From: Symbiobacterium terraclitae
Lineage (GTDB): Bacteria; Bacillota; Sulfobacillia; Symbiobacteriales; Symbiobacteriaceae
DNA length: 44,064 nucleotides
Direction: 5' to 3'
NCBI RefSeq assembly: GCF_017874315.1
Contig: NZ_JAGGLG010000036.1
Coordinates: 1 to 44,064, forward strand
Within the stretch, counting starts at the first letter, position 1, and every line of letters starts with the position of its first letter. The position numbers and the translations under genes are program-made. The notes below the pieces were generated by a model, which did no database searches, was not told the origin of the DNA, and saw nothing but the letters and a program-made list of their open reading frames with translations. Below are positions 1 through 8,604 of this stretch, one piece after another.

Positions 1-40
1 ATGCGGACTGTTCTTAGGCTACAGTGCCAAGTGAAACGAG

Positions 41-88
41 CAAAGGCACAGGGGGGACTTGAACCCCCTAGTCACGTAGACTGCGAGG
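41..88 (-). other. tRNA-like 3'-end fragment (T-arm, variable arm, acceptor 3' strand)
   Basis: Read on the minus strand, 68-52 forms a perfect T-arm: a 5-bp GGGGG/CCCCC stem with the 7-nt loop TTCAAGT. It is followed by CTGTGCC, which looks like a 3' acceptor strand. Upstream of the T-arm a 4-bp stem (AGTC/GACT) with a 5-nt loop looks like the long variable arm of a class II tRNA. No matching 5' acceptor strand (GGCACAG) or D-arm occurs before the terminator hairpin at 99-130, so this is a 3' fragment rather than a whole tRNA. Such fragments are commonly left as attachment sites of integrated elements; that role is inferred. Confidence 0.35.
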
Positions 89-98
89 CGTACCAGGA

Positions 99-130
99 CA
101 GAGGCCACGGCTGCGCTGCCGTGGCCTCTG
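99..130 (-). terminator. Hairpin terminator downstream of ybaK
   Basis: A perfect 13-bp inverted repeat (CAGAGGCCACGGC) with a 6-nt loop lies just after the ybaK stop codon. There is no strong T-run on either side, so termination efficiency is uncertain. Confidence 0.65.
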
Positions 131-145
131 CATATCTCCAGCCGC

Positions 146-613
146 TCACCGGCTGAGGTCCGCGAGCGTCGCCCCCGTCGCCCGGATCAGGTCGGGGCCG
201 CTGAGCACCAGCTGCAGCCCCCGCTGGCCGGCGCTCACCGCCAGCTGGTCGATGATCTCGGCGGTCTCATCCAGGTAGTAGGGGTACTGCTTCTTCATGC
301 CGAGGGGCGAGACGCCGCCCCGGATGTAGCCGGTCAAGCCCTGAATCTCCTTCACGGGCACCATCTCGACCTTCTTGTTGCCGCTGACGGCCGCCAGCCG
401 CTTCAGGTCCAGCTCGGCGCTGCCGGGGATGGAGGCAACCAGCACGCCGGTCCGGTCGCCCCGTACGACCAGTGTCTTGAAGACCTGCTCCGGCGGCAGG
501 CCGATCTTGCGGGCGACGGAGACGGCGTCCATCTCCTCCTCGCTCCACTCGTACTCCCGGAGCTCGTAGGGGATCTTCAGCTGGTCGAGGATGCGGGCGG
601 CAATCGTCTTCAT
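146..613 (-). CDS. ybaK: YbaK/EbsC-family aminoacyl-tRNA deacylase
   Basis: A 155-residue protein of the YbaK/ProX-type editing family. These cytosolic enzymes hydrolyse mischarged tRNAs, typically Cys-tRNA(Pro). The family pattern is visible: an N-terminal helix ([20 protein letters not shown]), then VFKTLVVRG, a central [16 protein letters not shown] with the conserved lysine region, [14 protein letters not shown] and a YYLDETA segment. The length matches the family (about 155-160). The start ATG at 611-613 was chosen because AAAGGAGT lies just upstream; longer in-frame starts lack a ribosome site. The gene follows rimO on the same strand after about 75 bp and ends in the hairpin at 99-130. 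The exact tRNA substrate cannot be read from sequence. Confidence 0.88.
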   Translation of the reverse strand: MKTIAARILDQLKIPYELREYEWSEEEMDAVSVARKIGLPPEQVFKTLVVRGDRTGVLVASIPGSAELDLKRLAAVSGNKKVEMVPVKEIQGLTGYIRGGVSPLGMKKQYPYYLDETAEIIDQLAVSAGQRGLQLVLSGPDLIRATGATLADLSR

Positions 614-688
614 GGCTACCGACTCCTTTCGGGCGGCAGGAAAGCCCGGCATGCGAGCGGCGTGCCGGGCATCGCTGTCTGCGCCTCG

Positions 689-2146
689 CTACTGGTGCCG
701 CCCGGGCGTGAACACCGGCAGCGACAGGTCCTCCTCCATCACGGCGCCGTCCACCGTCAGCGGCTCGGTGGTGCGGCCCAGCAGGTCGTAGTCCTGCACG
801 CCGGTGATGGCCACCTGCACCATGTCGCCCGGTTTCAGCTGGGCGTGGACCGGCGCCTGGAAGAGCACGACCCCGTCGATGCCCGGCGACTGCCGGTAGC
901 AGCGGCCCACGAACCAGCCGCGGCCCCGGGGGGAGCGGCCCTCCACCAGCACCTCCAGCTCCCGGCCCACCTGCGCCTGGTTCCGCTTTCGGGCGATCTC
1001 CTGCTGGACGGCCATCGCCTGGTCCCGCCGGGCGATGCGGAGTTCCTCCGGAAGCTGCTCCATCTTGCCCGACTTCGTGTCCTCCTCCTGGGAGTAGGCA
1101 AAGACGCCGACGTGGTCGAACTCGCAAGCCTTGAGGAAGTCCAGCAGCATCTGGAAGTCCGCCTCGGTCTCGCCCGGGTGGCCGGCGATGAAGGTGGAGC
1201 GCAGGCAGATGTCGGGAATCCGCTCCCGCAGCTTCTGCACGAGCTTCAGGTAGCCCTCTGCGTTGGCGGGGCGGTTCATGATGCGCAGCAGGCGGTTCGA
1301 GCCGTGCTGCAGCGGCAGGTCCAGGTAGTTGAGCACCTTGGGCTCGGTGGCGATGACCTCGATCAGTTCGTCGGTGATGCGGGTCGGGTAGGAGTAGTGG
1401 ATGCGGATCCAGCGAATGGACTCCACCCGCGCCAGCTCCCGGAGCAGGCTGGCCAGCATGGGCTTCTTGTACAGGTCGATGCCGTAGTAGGTCGTGTCCT
1501 GCGAGATGACGACCAGCTCCCGCACGCCCATCTGGGCCAGGCGCCGGGCCTCGTCGAGGATCGACTCCATGGGCCGCGACCGGTGGCGCCCACGCATGAG
1601 CGGGATGGAGCAGAAGGCGCAGGCGCAGTCGCAGCCCTCGGCGATCTTGATGTAGGCGGTGTAGCCCGGCGTGGCCAGCACCCGCTCGAAGTTCCAGTCC
1701 GTGATGGCGTCGGGGTCGGAGATCTGCTGCACCCGCTGGCCCGCCAGGATGCCGGCCACCACCTCGCCGATGCGCGGGTAGTCGGCCGTGCCTACCAGGG
1801 CGTCGATCTCGGGGATCTCCCGGGCCAGCTCCTCGCCGTAACGGGGCACCATGCATCCCGCCACCACCAGGGCCTGGCACCGGCCCGCCGTCTTCTGCTG
1901 CGCCGCCTCGAGGATGGCCTCGATCGACTCCCGCTTGGCCTCCTCGATGAAGCCGCAGGTGTTGACGACCAGGACGTCGGCCTCCTCTTCCCGGTTGGTG
2001 ATCTGGTAGCCGGTGTTCTGCAGCAGGCCGATCATCGACTCGGTGTCCACCAGGTTCTTGGCGCAGCCGAGGGAGATGAAGCCCACCTTCACCGGGCGGC
2101 CGGCGACCTGGGCGCCGGGCAGGGCGGTCGTGGGGCGGTCGGTCAA
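689..2146 (-). CDS. rimO: RimO, ribosomal protein S12 methylthiotransferase
   Basis: A 485-residue radical-SAM methylthiotransferase that adds a methylthio group to the conserved Asp of ribosomal protein S12. The N-terminal UPF0004 domain has three cluster cysteines (VGFISLGCAKN, VNTCGF, VAGCMVPRY). The radical-SAM domain carries the CxxxCxxC motif in CDCACAFCSIPLMRG, which with its RGRHRSRP continuation is typical of RimO. The C-terminus (about residues 410-475) is a TRAM RNA-binding domain. The start is TTG at 2144-2146, preceded by TAGGAGG about nine bases upstream. About 20 N-terminal residues before the first domain are non-conserved. Related MiaB enzymes are the main alternative, but SLGCAKNLVD favours RimO. 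Confidence 0.93.
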   Translation of the reverse strand: MTDRPTTALPGAQVAGRPVKVGFISLGCAKNLVDTESMIGLLQNTGYQITNREEEADVLVVNTCGFIEEAKRESIEAILEAAQQKTAGRCQALVVAGCMVPRYGEELAREIPEIDALVGTADYPRIGEVVAGILAGQRVQQISDPDAITDWNFERVLATPGYTAYIKIAEGCDCACAFCSIPLMRGRHRSRPMESILDEARRLAQMGVRELVVISQDTTYYGIDLYKKPMLASLLRELARVESIRWIRIHYSYPTRITDELIEVIATEPKVLNYLDLPLQHGSNRLLRIMNRPANAEGYLKLVQKLRERIPDICLRSTFIAGHPGETEADFQMLLDFLKACEFDHVGVFAYSQEEDTKSGKMEQLPEELRIARRDQAMAVQQEIARKRNQAQVGRELEVLVEGRSPRGRGWFVGRCYRQSPGIDGVVLFQAPVHAQLKPGDMVQVAITGVQDYDLLGRTTEPLTVDGAVMEEDLSLPVFTPGRHQ

Positions 2147-2541
2147 CGCTTGTCGCCTCCTAAGAGAAAGAGGCCGCCGGTCGGTGGCCTCGCTGAGTAG
2201 TCCGTCTGGCGTTCCTATTTTACAGTTGCAAGCAGGGGTTGTCTACCTGGGCGGACGCTTCCCCGCCGGGAGAGCGGAGGGCTGTGTACCACACGGGCGT
2301 GGGCACTGCAGTGTGCCGGTGGAGGCCATCCTATGCGGCGAACTCGCGCAGCGCAAGCAGCGTCCAGTTCACAGGGAGGGTCATCCGGAGATTGCAGTCG
2401 TGCACGGTAACGGCCACCGGTCGTGAGCACCGAAAGGGACCTGCATACGTCTGACGCCTGGTTCAGACGGCCCGACCTGCGAGCGCGCTGATTCCCTCCG
2501 CCCAGCGGGCAGGGGCATTCTCCGTATCCAGGAGGGGTGAT
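2147..2541. other. Intergenic region without a recognisable gene
   Basis: About 395 bp between the divergent rimO and O-methyltransferase genes. A GAGGCC/GGCCTC hairpin lies at about 2169-2190, in the likely rimO leader. No convincing promoter or coding sequence is visible elsewhere; the open frames crossing it look like GC-driven antisense artefacts. Confidence 0.5.
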
Positions 2542-3246
2542 ATGGACGCCACGTGGAGGGCCCTGGATGCGTACTTCGCGGCGCACCTCGGGTTCAGCGA
2601 CCCGGTTTTGGAGGAGGTCCTGCAGACGAACGCGCAGCATAAGCTGCCTGCCATCGGCGTTGCGCCGAACCAGGGCAAGCTGCTCTACTTGCTCGCGAAG
2701 ATGCAGGGGGCCAGACGCATTCTCGAAATCGGCACGCTGGGTGGGTACAGCACCATCTGGCTCGGTCGTGCCCTGCCGCCGGACGGCCTGCTGGTCTCGC
2801 TCGAACTGGTGCCCCGGTACGCGGAAGTGGCCAGGCGCAACATCGCCCGTGCGGGCCTCGCCGATCGGGTCAAGGTCCTGGCCGGGCGTGCGCTGGACAG
2901 GCTGCCGCTGCTGGAGGGGCAGGGGTATCCCCCGTTTGACCTGATCTTCATCGACGCCGACAAGGAAAACAGCCTCTACTACGCGATGTGGGCGCTCCAG
3001 TACTCCCGTCCGGGCACCGTCATCCTCTTTGATAACGTCATCCGCGGCGGACAGGTGCTGTATGCGAACTCCACCGACCCACGCGTGCAGGGCATCAGGC
3101 GGATGATGGAATACCTGTCCAAGGAGCCGAGGATCGAGGCCACGGCCATCCAGACCGTGGGGGCGGAGGGGTACGATGGCTTTCTGCTCGCACGCGTGAA
3201 GGAGTCCGACGACGACTCGAGGCAGGCCGCAGGTGTACACCGCTAG
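2542..3246 (+). CDS. SAM-dependent O-methyltransferase (Methyltransf_3 / TrmR-like)
   Basis: A 234-residue class I methyltransferase of the catechol/caffeoyl-CoA O-methyltransferase family. The SAM-binding motif I is LEIGTLGGYSTIWL. The acidic motif FIDADKEN supplies the metal and active-site residues, and DNVIRGGQV is the usual following segment. In Firmicutes this family includes TrmR (YrrM), which methylates 5-hydroxyuridine in tRNA, and small-molecule methyltransferases; sequence alone does not decide. The ATG is preceded by AGGAGGGG at ideal spacing. The tail after about residue 222 is charged and non-conserved. A hairpin terminator follows at once. Confidence 0.85.
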   Translation: MDATWRALDAYFAAHLGFSDPVLEEVLQTNAQHKLPAIGVAPNQGKLLYLLAKMQGARRILEIGTLGGYSTIWLGRALPPDGLLVSLELVPRYAEVARRNIARAGLADRVKVLAGRALDRLPLLEGQGYPPFDLIFIDADKENSLYYAMWALQYSRPGTVILFDNVIRGGQVLYANSTDPRVQGIRRMMEYLSKEPRIEATAIQTVGAEGYDGFLLARVKESDDDSRQAAGVHR

Positions 3247-3249
3247 AGA

Positions 3250-3271
3250 AGCCGGGCTGCCTCGCCCGGCT
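3250..3271 (+). terminator. Hairpin terminator after the O-methyltransferase gene
   Basis: Stem AGCCGGGC / GCCCGGCT with a 6-nt loop, followed by a pyrimidine-rich run (CACTCCCTTCTT). It lies four bases after the stop codon. Confidence 0.65.
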
Positions 3272-3334
3272 CACTCCCTTCTTGCCACCCACCTGAACCA
3301 CCACCGGTCGACCGCGGAGCCCCGGTCGCACCGG

Positions 3335-3560
3335 CGTTCCGCCGCGATTCGCCCGAGTTCGGGAGCTGCGTGTAGTCGGGGAAGCCGGGGATCCGCGACA
3401 GATACAGCGCCAGGTCCTCCCGGGTCGGGAGGATCTCCACATCCGTGAACTCGCGGGTCTCCATGAGGCGGAGTCCGGCGCGCTTCACCCGGTCGAGGAT
3501 GCGCTCGGCGTCTCCGGTGTGCAGCCCGGCGGCCAGGCCGCCCGGGCCGCGCGTGCACAC
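3335..3560 (-). pseudogene. Remnant of a class I SAM methyltransferase gene
   Basis: On the minus strand a continuous frame encodes LDRVKRAGLRLMETREFTD followed by a segment containing ILPTREDLALYLSRIPGF. This resembles the C-terminal half of small class I SAM-dependent methyltransferases, where a lid segment is followed by the 'LP..DLA.YLSR.PGFPDY' stretch. No SAM-binding motif I, start codon or ribosome site is present. The frame begins at the point where an oppositely oriented broken gene starts, and it runs into unrelated sequence at the other end. I read it as a decayed fragment; the family assignment is from pattern memory. Confidence 0.5.
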
Positions 3561-3567
3561 CGTGCCC

Positions 3568-4041
3568 ATGGTGGGCCTCCTCTTCTTCAACAACGAGGGG
3601 TTCGAGTGCGGAGGCCTTTGCTACGGCGGCAGGGCGGAGGACGGCGGCTGCAACGCGGGCAGCATCCTGGCGTTCGACCGGTATAACCAGCAGGACGTGG
3701 TGACCGTGGGCTACCACGAAATCGAAGGTCGCCGCTTCTACGGGGTGACGATCTTCGACCGTCCGGAGGAACCGATCGCCCAGCTCGCGGCCAAAGTGGA
3801 CGTCGCGATGCAGCTGCCCGAGGGCCCCATGAGGGACGAGGCGCTGAACGCCCGGGCACGGCAGTCGGGCACGGAGCGGATGATCATGGGCCGCACCCCG
3901 GAGGGCGAGGTGGCGGTGCAGCTGAACGACAGCAAGGGCCGCCCTCGGATTCGGATGCTGGTGGACAAGGACGACGTGCCGCGGCTGGAGTTCCTGAACG
4001 AGGCGGGCGAGGTCGTCTACAGCCTGCCGCCCGAGAAGTAA
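3568..4041 (+). pseudogene. 5'-truncated conserved hypothetical protein (GLLFFNNEG...ECGG family)
   Basis: The frame encodes GLLFFNNEGFECGGLCYGG, then DRYNQQDVVTVGYHE, later RIRMLVDKDDVPRLEFLNEAGEVVY, and ends at a proper stop. Related Firmicute and clostridial hypothetical proteins carry about 60-70 residues before the 'GLLFFN' block. Here that N-terminal part is missing, because a methyltransferase fragment on the opposite strand begins exactly there. The first ATG (3568) has no visible ribosome-binding site. The remaining 158 codons are clean, so it may be recently broken or still expressed from a fortuitous start. Function unknown. Confidence 0.55.
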
Positions 4042-4064
4042 CCACGGATCCCCCGGCGGACACG

Positions 4065-4107
4065 AAAGGAGCCTGCCGCGCCCTCACCCGAGGGCTGCAG
4101 GCTCCTT
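4065..4107. terminator. Bidirectional hairpin terminator between convergent genes
   Basis: AAGGAGCCTGC pairs with GCAGGCTCCTT, with a nested CCCT/AGGG stem. It lies between the convergent genes ending at 4041 (+) and 4115 (-). Confidence 0.75.
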
Positions 4108-4114
4108 CGGCATC

Positions 4115-5725
4115 TCAGCGGTAGACCGTGAACCTGAGCTGCTCCGCGTCCGCGGGAAGCGGGTATACAGGCTCATCACCGTCCCGGTTGGCCTCCAGGA
4201 AGGCCTTCATGTACCGGTACATCGCCTCCGAGTAGTCGTGCCCCACGCCGCGGTCCAGGATGAAGATGCCGTGGCCGCCGGCCTCGCCGTAGAGCTTCGT
4301 CAGCGCCTCGGCGCGGGGCAGGACCGCCTCGCCCCACAGCTTCGTGATGATCCGCCGCTCCTCGCCGCCGTAGGAGTCGCGGTAGAGAACCGTGTTGTTA
4401 GGGTCGTCCTCGCCCATGTAGATCAGCCGCGCCACCCGGTTGTGCGCCGCCAGGTCGAAGGGACGGCCGGCGATCTCGGCGTAGTCGGCCGTGCCGATGG
4501 GGTAGATCAGCTTCTCGCCGCCGTACTCGGAGAGGGGCAGCAGCATGTTGTCCAGCGTGGCCCCCGAGACCAGGGCCTTCACCCTCTCCGGGTGCAGCGC
4601 CGCCAGCCGGTCGGTGAAGGTGCCCGAGGCGGAGAAGCCCACCAGGAAGACCTGCTCCTCCACGCCCTGGCCGTACCGGTTCAGGTACCCGACGGCGTGC
4701 TCGATCATGGCCACCACCTGCCGGTCCAGGTGCGCCAGGCTCTCCACGGTATACCCCGCCTGGCTGAACTGCCGCTCCAGCAGCCGGGCGAGCTCCGGGT
4801 CCTGCATCTTCAGGTGCAGCGTGGCCGCGTCCCGGTCCAGGGCGTGGGTGAAGAGCGTGTTCTCCTCGCCGCCGTACCGGTAGGTGATCACCGGCCGGGG
4901 GATCGCCGGGATCAGGAGCGGCGACCAGAGTTCCTCGGCCAGCTTCATGGAGACCTGCTCCCCCAGCGCCACCTCGGCGCGGGTGCGGGCGATCGTCTCG
5001 GGCACGCTGCCCCCGGGTCCCGTGTTGTTGATATCCACGACGAGGTACCGCCTGTGCCCCGCGTTCGCCTCCCGGTGTGCATCGCTGGGCAGCACGAGGA
5101 AGTAGGGCCAGTGGAAGCCCCGCTCGGGCATCGCCGGCACCATGACGAAGCGGCGCTCTCCGCTTGCGGTCAGCTCGGGCAGCCCGGCCGTGGTGAACTC
5201 CGCCCGGAGCATGCCCCCGCTGCGGGTGAAGAGCTTCAGGGTGTACTGCGCGTTCAGGGCGAGGACGGGCCGGCCCGAGGCGACGGCCTCCTCGTCGGCG
5301 ATGATCAGCTGGTCCCAGGCGAGGGTGAACCGCCGGGAGAGGAAGGTCTCCCCGGCCCCCTCCAGCCCCACCGCCTCCACGTCGCTGGCGCGCACCCCCA
5401 GGCTGGCCAGGTCGATGACCGGGGCGAAGGGGTCGACCGGCGCGGTGAGGCGGATCGACGCCCTGCGGGGAACGGCCGCCGCGGTGCGCGTGGCGGGATC
5501 CCACGTCACGGTCATCCCCATGGCGGCTGCCGCGTCCGCCAGGCGCACGTAGGCCCGGTCCTCGAAGAGGAAGTTGTCTGCCTGGACCTCCTGGCCGTTC
5601 ACCGTGAAGGTGAAGCCGTTGCGAAGAACGCGGATGGTCTCGGGGTTGCCGAAGCTCGCCGCCGCCGTGCCGCCCAGGATCAGCAGCGCGGCCAGCAGCG
5701 CGCCGGTGCGCGCACGCATCCTCAC
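4115..5725 (-). CDS. Secreted alpha/beta hydrolase with N-terminal copper-amine-oxidase-like domain
   Basis: About 536 residues. The N-terminus (VRMRARTGALLAALLILGG...) is a signal peptide with an Arg-rich start and hydrophobic core. It is followed by a copper amine oxidase N-terminal-like domain (about residues 30-90: FTVNGQEVQADNFLFEDR, YVRLADAAAAMGMTVTWD), a non-catalytic module common on secreted proteins of Gram-positive thermophiles. The C-terminal half is an alpha/beta hydrolase: GFSASGTF holds the nucleophile-elbow serine and GVGHDY near the end holds the likely catalytic histidine. The GTG start at 5723-5725 was chosen because GGAGGAGG lies eight bases upstream; an ATG two codons later is possible. 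The substrate is unknown, and esterase or peptidase activity is inferred. Confidence 0.8.
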   Translation of the reverse strand: MRMRARTGALLAALLILGGTAAASFGNPETIRVLRNGFTFTVNGQEVQADNFLFEDRAYVRLADAAAAMGMTVTWDPATRTAAAVPRRASIRLTAPVDPFAPVIDLASLGVRASDVEAVGLEGAGETFLSRRFTLAWDQLIIADEEAVASGRPVLALNAQYTLKLFTRSGGMLRAEFTTAGLPELTASGERRFVMVPAMPERGFHWPYFLVLPSDAHREANAGHRRYLVVDINNTGPGGSVPETIARTRAEVALGEQVSMKLAEELWSPLLIPAIPRPVITYRYGGEENTLFTHALDRDAATLHLKMQDPELARLLERQFSQAGYTVESLAHLDRQVVAMIEHAVGYLNRYGQGVEEQVFLVGFSASGTFTDRLAALHPERVKALVSGATLDNMLLPLSEYGGEKLIYPIGTADYAEIAGRPFDLAAHNRVARLIYMGEDDPNNTVLYRDSYGGEERRIITKLWGEAVLPRAEALTKLYGEAGGHGIFILDRGVGHDYSEAMYRYMKAFLEANRDGDEPVYPLPADAEQLRFTVYR

Positions 5726-5828
5726 GTGCGGAACCTCCTCCCGTGGCCCGGACCGCCCGCCGCATTCACGGGGCGCCGCTCCGGGCCCGTCAGCGAGTCG
5801 CCCCTCTCCCTTCTGCACTGCCGCGGCC

Positions 5829-5980
5829 GAACCCTGCTGCGCCGTCGGACCCGACCCTGCTTCGTCGTCGAACCCCGCTGCGCCACCGGACCCGACCCTG
5901 CTTCGTCGCAGAACCCCGCTGCGCCACCGGACCCGACCCTGTTGCGCCACCGGACTCGAACGCCGTACGCCGCCGAACCC
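5829..5980. repeat. 41-bp imperfect tandem repeats
   Basis: A unit of about 41 bp, starting GAACCCCGCTGCGCC and containing GGACCCGACCCTG, occurs about three times with few changes and then degenerates. Each unit contains two related half-units. The array lies between the hydrolase and the beta-lactamase-family gene. It fills most of a 300-bp gap (5726-6025) that otherwise shows nothing recognisable. Confidence 0.8.
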
Positions 5981-6025
5981 AACCCCCGATGCGCCGGACC
6001 CGCCCGGCCGGCGACGCCTTGCCCG

Positions 6026-7090
6026 TCATCCTGCGGCCGGTTCGGCCAGCAGTCCCTTCAGCACGCTGACCCCGATCCGGTCCGCTGCGGGTCCCCCGAT
6101 CCCCACCGCGGACGTGGGGGGCACCGTGTGGTTGACAAGCACGCAGACGCCCACGCCCCGGCCGCGGACGAAGCCCACGAAGCTGTTGTAGCCGCCGGTG
6201 GCCCCGTTGTGCCAGACGAGGTGGTCCCCGGCGAACGGGACGATGACCCAGCCCAGGCCAATCTGCGCACCGCCGCCAACCTCAGCGCGCGGGGTGTGGC
6301 AGCGCGCCAGGCGCTGCGCCAAGACGCCGCCGGCGATTCCGAGGTTGGCCGCGACGAACCGCAGCAGGTCCGCAGCGGTGGAGCGGAGCGCCCCCGCCCC
6401 CGGAATGGCGGGCAGGTCCCAGTTGGACGCCGGCCTGCCGCCCCACGTGTGCCCCGGGACGAGCCGCCGCCGCCGGACGGCATCCAGGGCGATGCCCGTG
6501 TCCCCTATCCCCAGCGGCCCGCAGATCCGCTGCCGGACCGCCGCCTCGTAGTCCGTCCCCAGCACGTCGGCCAGGATGTGCCCCAGGAGGCCCATCCCCA
6601 GGTTGGAGTACTCGAAGGGCGCCGGCAGGCGAGCCGGGGGGCGGCAACGGGAAAGCCCGTCCAGCAGTTCTGCAGTCGTGAACTGGGCGTACGGGTTGTG
6701 GCGGGTCGCCCGGGTGACCTTCAGGTTGCGGGGCAGGCGCGGGAGGCCCGACGTGTGCGTGGCCAGGTGCGCCAGGGTCACCTCGGAGCCGTCCCTGGCC
6801 GGCCGCAGGGCCACACCGGGCAGGAACTTGCGCACGGGATCCTCCAGCGCGAGGACGCCGTCTGCGACGAGGTCGGCCAGCAGCGCGGTCGTGAAGGTCT
6901 TCGTCACGGAGCCGATCTCGAAGATCGGGTCCTCACCCCCGCCGTCGCCGCCTGTGCAGGCCCCGAGGTGAAACATGCGCTGACCATCCGGCCGGATCAC
7001 CCCGACCGCGACGCACATCCGCTTCTTCCGGGACAGGTACGGTGCTGCAGCCTGCTCCACAACCATCCGGACCCCGTCGCTTGCTGCCAT
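6026..7090 (-). CDS. Beta-lactamase-family serine hydrolase (class C / penicillin-binding-like)
   Basis: A 354-residue serine hydrolase of the Beta-lactamase (AmpC/esterase EstB/D-aminopeptidase) fold. All three active-site elements are visible: SxxK in EIGSVTKTF, YxN in FEYSNLGMG, and the third motif as HNGATGGY (HxG). No signal peptide or transmembrane segment is evident, so it may be cytoplasmic. The ATG at 7088-7090 follows GAGGGAT and lies two bases after the permease stop codon, so it is translated as part of the ABC operon. Family members range from true beta-lactamases to esterases and peptidases. Linkage to BlaI/BlaR suggests a cell-wall or antibiotic connection, but the substrate is not determinable. 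Confidence 0.85.
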   Translation of the reverse strand: MAASDGVRMVVEQAAAPYLSRKKRMCVAVGVIRPDGQRMFHLGACTGGDGGGEDPIFEIGSVTKTFTTALLADLVADGVLALEDPVRKFLPGVALRPARDGSEVTLAHLATHTSGLPRLPRNLKVTRATRHNPYAQFTTAELLDGLSRCRPPARLPAPFEYSNLGMGLLGHILADVLGTDYEAAVRQRICGPLGIGDTGIALDAVRRRRLVPGHTWGGRPASNWDLPAIPGAGALRSTAADLLRFVAANLGIAGGVLAQRLARCHTPRAEVGGGAQIGLGWVIVPFAGDHLVWHNGATGGYNSFVGFVRGRGVGVCVLVNHTVPPTSAVGIGGPAADRIGVSVLKGLLAEPAAG

Positions 7091-7092
7091 CG

Positions 7093-8604
7093 CTATCCCT
7101 CCGCTCCCATCCGCATCAGGCGCCGCACCCGCCACGCGCCGGCCAGGAAGGCCAGCACCGGCAGCGGGGCCAGCGCGGGCAACCACACAGGTGCACTCGC
7201 GTGCAGCCAGAGCCCGGCCCCTGCGAGGAGGGCCGCCCCCGCCAGACCAACCATGCCCCCCGGCCTGGTGGGCACCTGCTCGAACGCCACGGCCAGCTCG
7301 CCCTCGACCCGGAACACCGCCTGGCCAGGAGCGGCGTCGAACGCCCCCGCGCCGATCATCCACGTCAGGCAGCCGAGCGCGATGGCCAGGGCCGTCGCGG
7401 CCAGGCCGAGGGCCTGCGCCGGGGCAGCGCCGCCGGACCAGGCCCAGACCAGCGTCGTCGCCCAGGCCACCAGGGGCAGGGGCAGCCCCGCCGTCCACTT
7501 CCCCAGCAGAACCTGGTGGGGCCGCGTCCCCGCCAGCACCGGCAGTGCAGCCTGCTCCCCGTCGGCGGAGAAGAGCCCGGCCACCTGCTCGCCGTAGTTG
7601 AAGATGGCGAAGAGCAACCCGGCGCCGATGCAGTACGTGGCGACCCGGGGCCTCGCGATATCCACCTCCAGGAAGAACGGCAGTACCAGTCCTGCGACAG
7701 CGAAGGCCAGCCGGATCAGGCTGAACCAGTTGCGCCGGGCCGCCAGCCAGGCCTGGGCCTGGAGCGCCCCCGCCGGTCCAGGCAGCAAGGCTGGCCAGCG
7801 GGACCGCAGGGGGCGGCTCCGGCGGTCTGCCATCTCCAGCACGGCCAGCCAGCCCTCGCGGTGCGCGTCCGCGCCCCGGCTCCGGATCGCACCGGCCACC
7901 CAGAGAAGGCCGGGCAGGGAGAGCACCGCCATGAGGATCAGTTCGCCTGAGAGCGCCCGGCCGCCTTCCGGTGCAGGCGCCCCCAGCCCTGCCAGTCCAG
8001 GCTCCCACAGCCCGCCGGCAAGCAGGTAGGAGACGGCGAGGACCGTGGACAGCGCCAGGGCCATCCCCGCCGCAGGCAGGGCGACCAGTGTCCCGGGCCA
8101 ACGCCGAACCATGCTGAGCACGGCCACCAGCCCCGTCAGGTGGCCCAGCATCCCCCCGGCCAGGGTCGCCGCTAGCAGCGCGGCCACTGCCCACAGGCCT
8201 GCCGGGCGGGCGGCGGGGTAGAGCGCCAGGGTGAAGACCAGCGCCGACCACGCCCGCTGCGGCAGAGAGCCGACGACGTCGGCCAGCACCGCCGCCTGCG
8301 CCGGCGCGGGCGACAGGTGGACAAGGCGCACGACCGGGCCGGTGAAGAGCCGCTCGCTCCCCCGCAGCAGCAGCAGCACGAGAGCGAACAGCCACGCCTC
8401 CGCGAAGCCCAACAGGAACAGCGTTCCGGCGGGAAGGGCGGGCGGATCGCTGCTCAGGCGCCAGAGCGCCAGGCCTGCCAGGAACAGGTGGATTAGGGCC
8501 CGCCACAGGCCCGTCCGGAGCCGGCTGAAGCGCCAGGCGTCGTTGAACGCCGCCCGCCATGCAGCGAGGAGCAGCGCCTTCAGGGGCAGGCCGAGACCGC
8601 TCAT
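7093..8604 (-). CDS. ABC transporter permease (multi-spanning, ABC-2-like)
   Basis: A 503-residue integral membrane protein with about ten hydrophobic segments (for example FLAGLALWRLS, LFLLGFAEAWLFALVLLLLRG, VGLAGAALLAGAGLWLH). Its start codon overlaps the stop of the upstream ATPase gene (ATGA at 8601-8604), and the next gene begins two bases after its own stop. This is strong evidence that it is the membrane partner of that ATPase. No substrate motif is recognisable. Firmicute ATPase/permease pairs next to BlaI/BlaR-type regulators often handle peptides or cell-envelope stress; this is inference only. Confidence 0.72.
   Translation of the reverse strand: MSGLGLPLKALLLAAWRAAFNDAWRFSRLRTGLWRALIHLFLAGLALWRLSSDPPALPAGTLFLLGFAEAWLFALVLLLLRGSERLFTGPVVRLVHLSPAPAQAAVLADVVGSLPQRAWSALVFTLALYPAARPAGLWAVAALLAATLAGGMLGHLTGLVAVLSMVRRWPGTLVALPAAGMALALSTVLAVSYLLAGGLWEPGLAGLGAPAPEGGRALSGELILMAVLSLPGLLWVAGAIRSRGADAHREGWLAVLEMADRRSRPLRSRWPALLPGPAGALQAQAWLAARRNWFSLIRLAFAVAGLVLPFFLEVDIARPRVATYCIGAGLLFAIFNYGEQVAGLFSADGEQAALPVLAGTRPHQVLLGKWTAGLPLPLVAWATTLVWAWSGGAAPAQALGLAATALAIALGCLTWMIGAGAFDAAPGQAVFRVEGELAVAFEQVPTRPGGMVGLAGAALLAGAGLWLHASAPVWLPALAPLPVLAFLAGAWRVRRLMRMGAEG

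Noticed and set aside
41-88. Complete tRNA or tmRNA gene
   Set aside because: No 5' acceptor strand or D-arm is found, and a terminator hairpin occupies the place where they should be.
4238-7597. Very long open frame on the plus strand (over 1100 codons)
   Set aside because: It is antisense to clear genes, has low-complexity Arg/Pro/Gly-rich translation and reflects high GC. Similar long frames at 267-1880 and 16731-20171 on the minus strand are rejected for the same reason.
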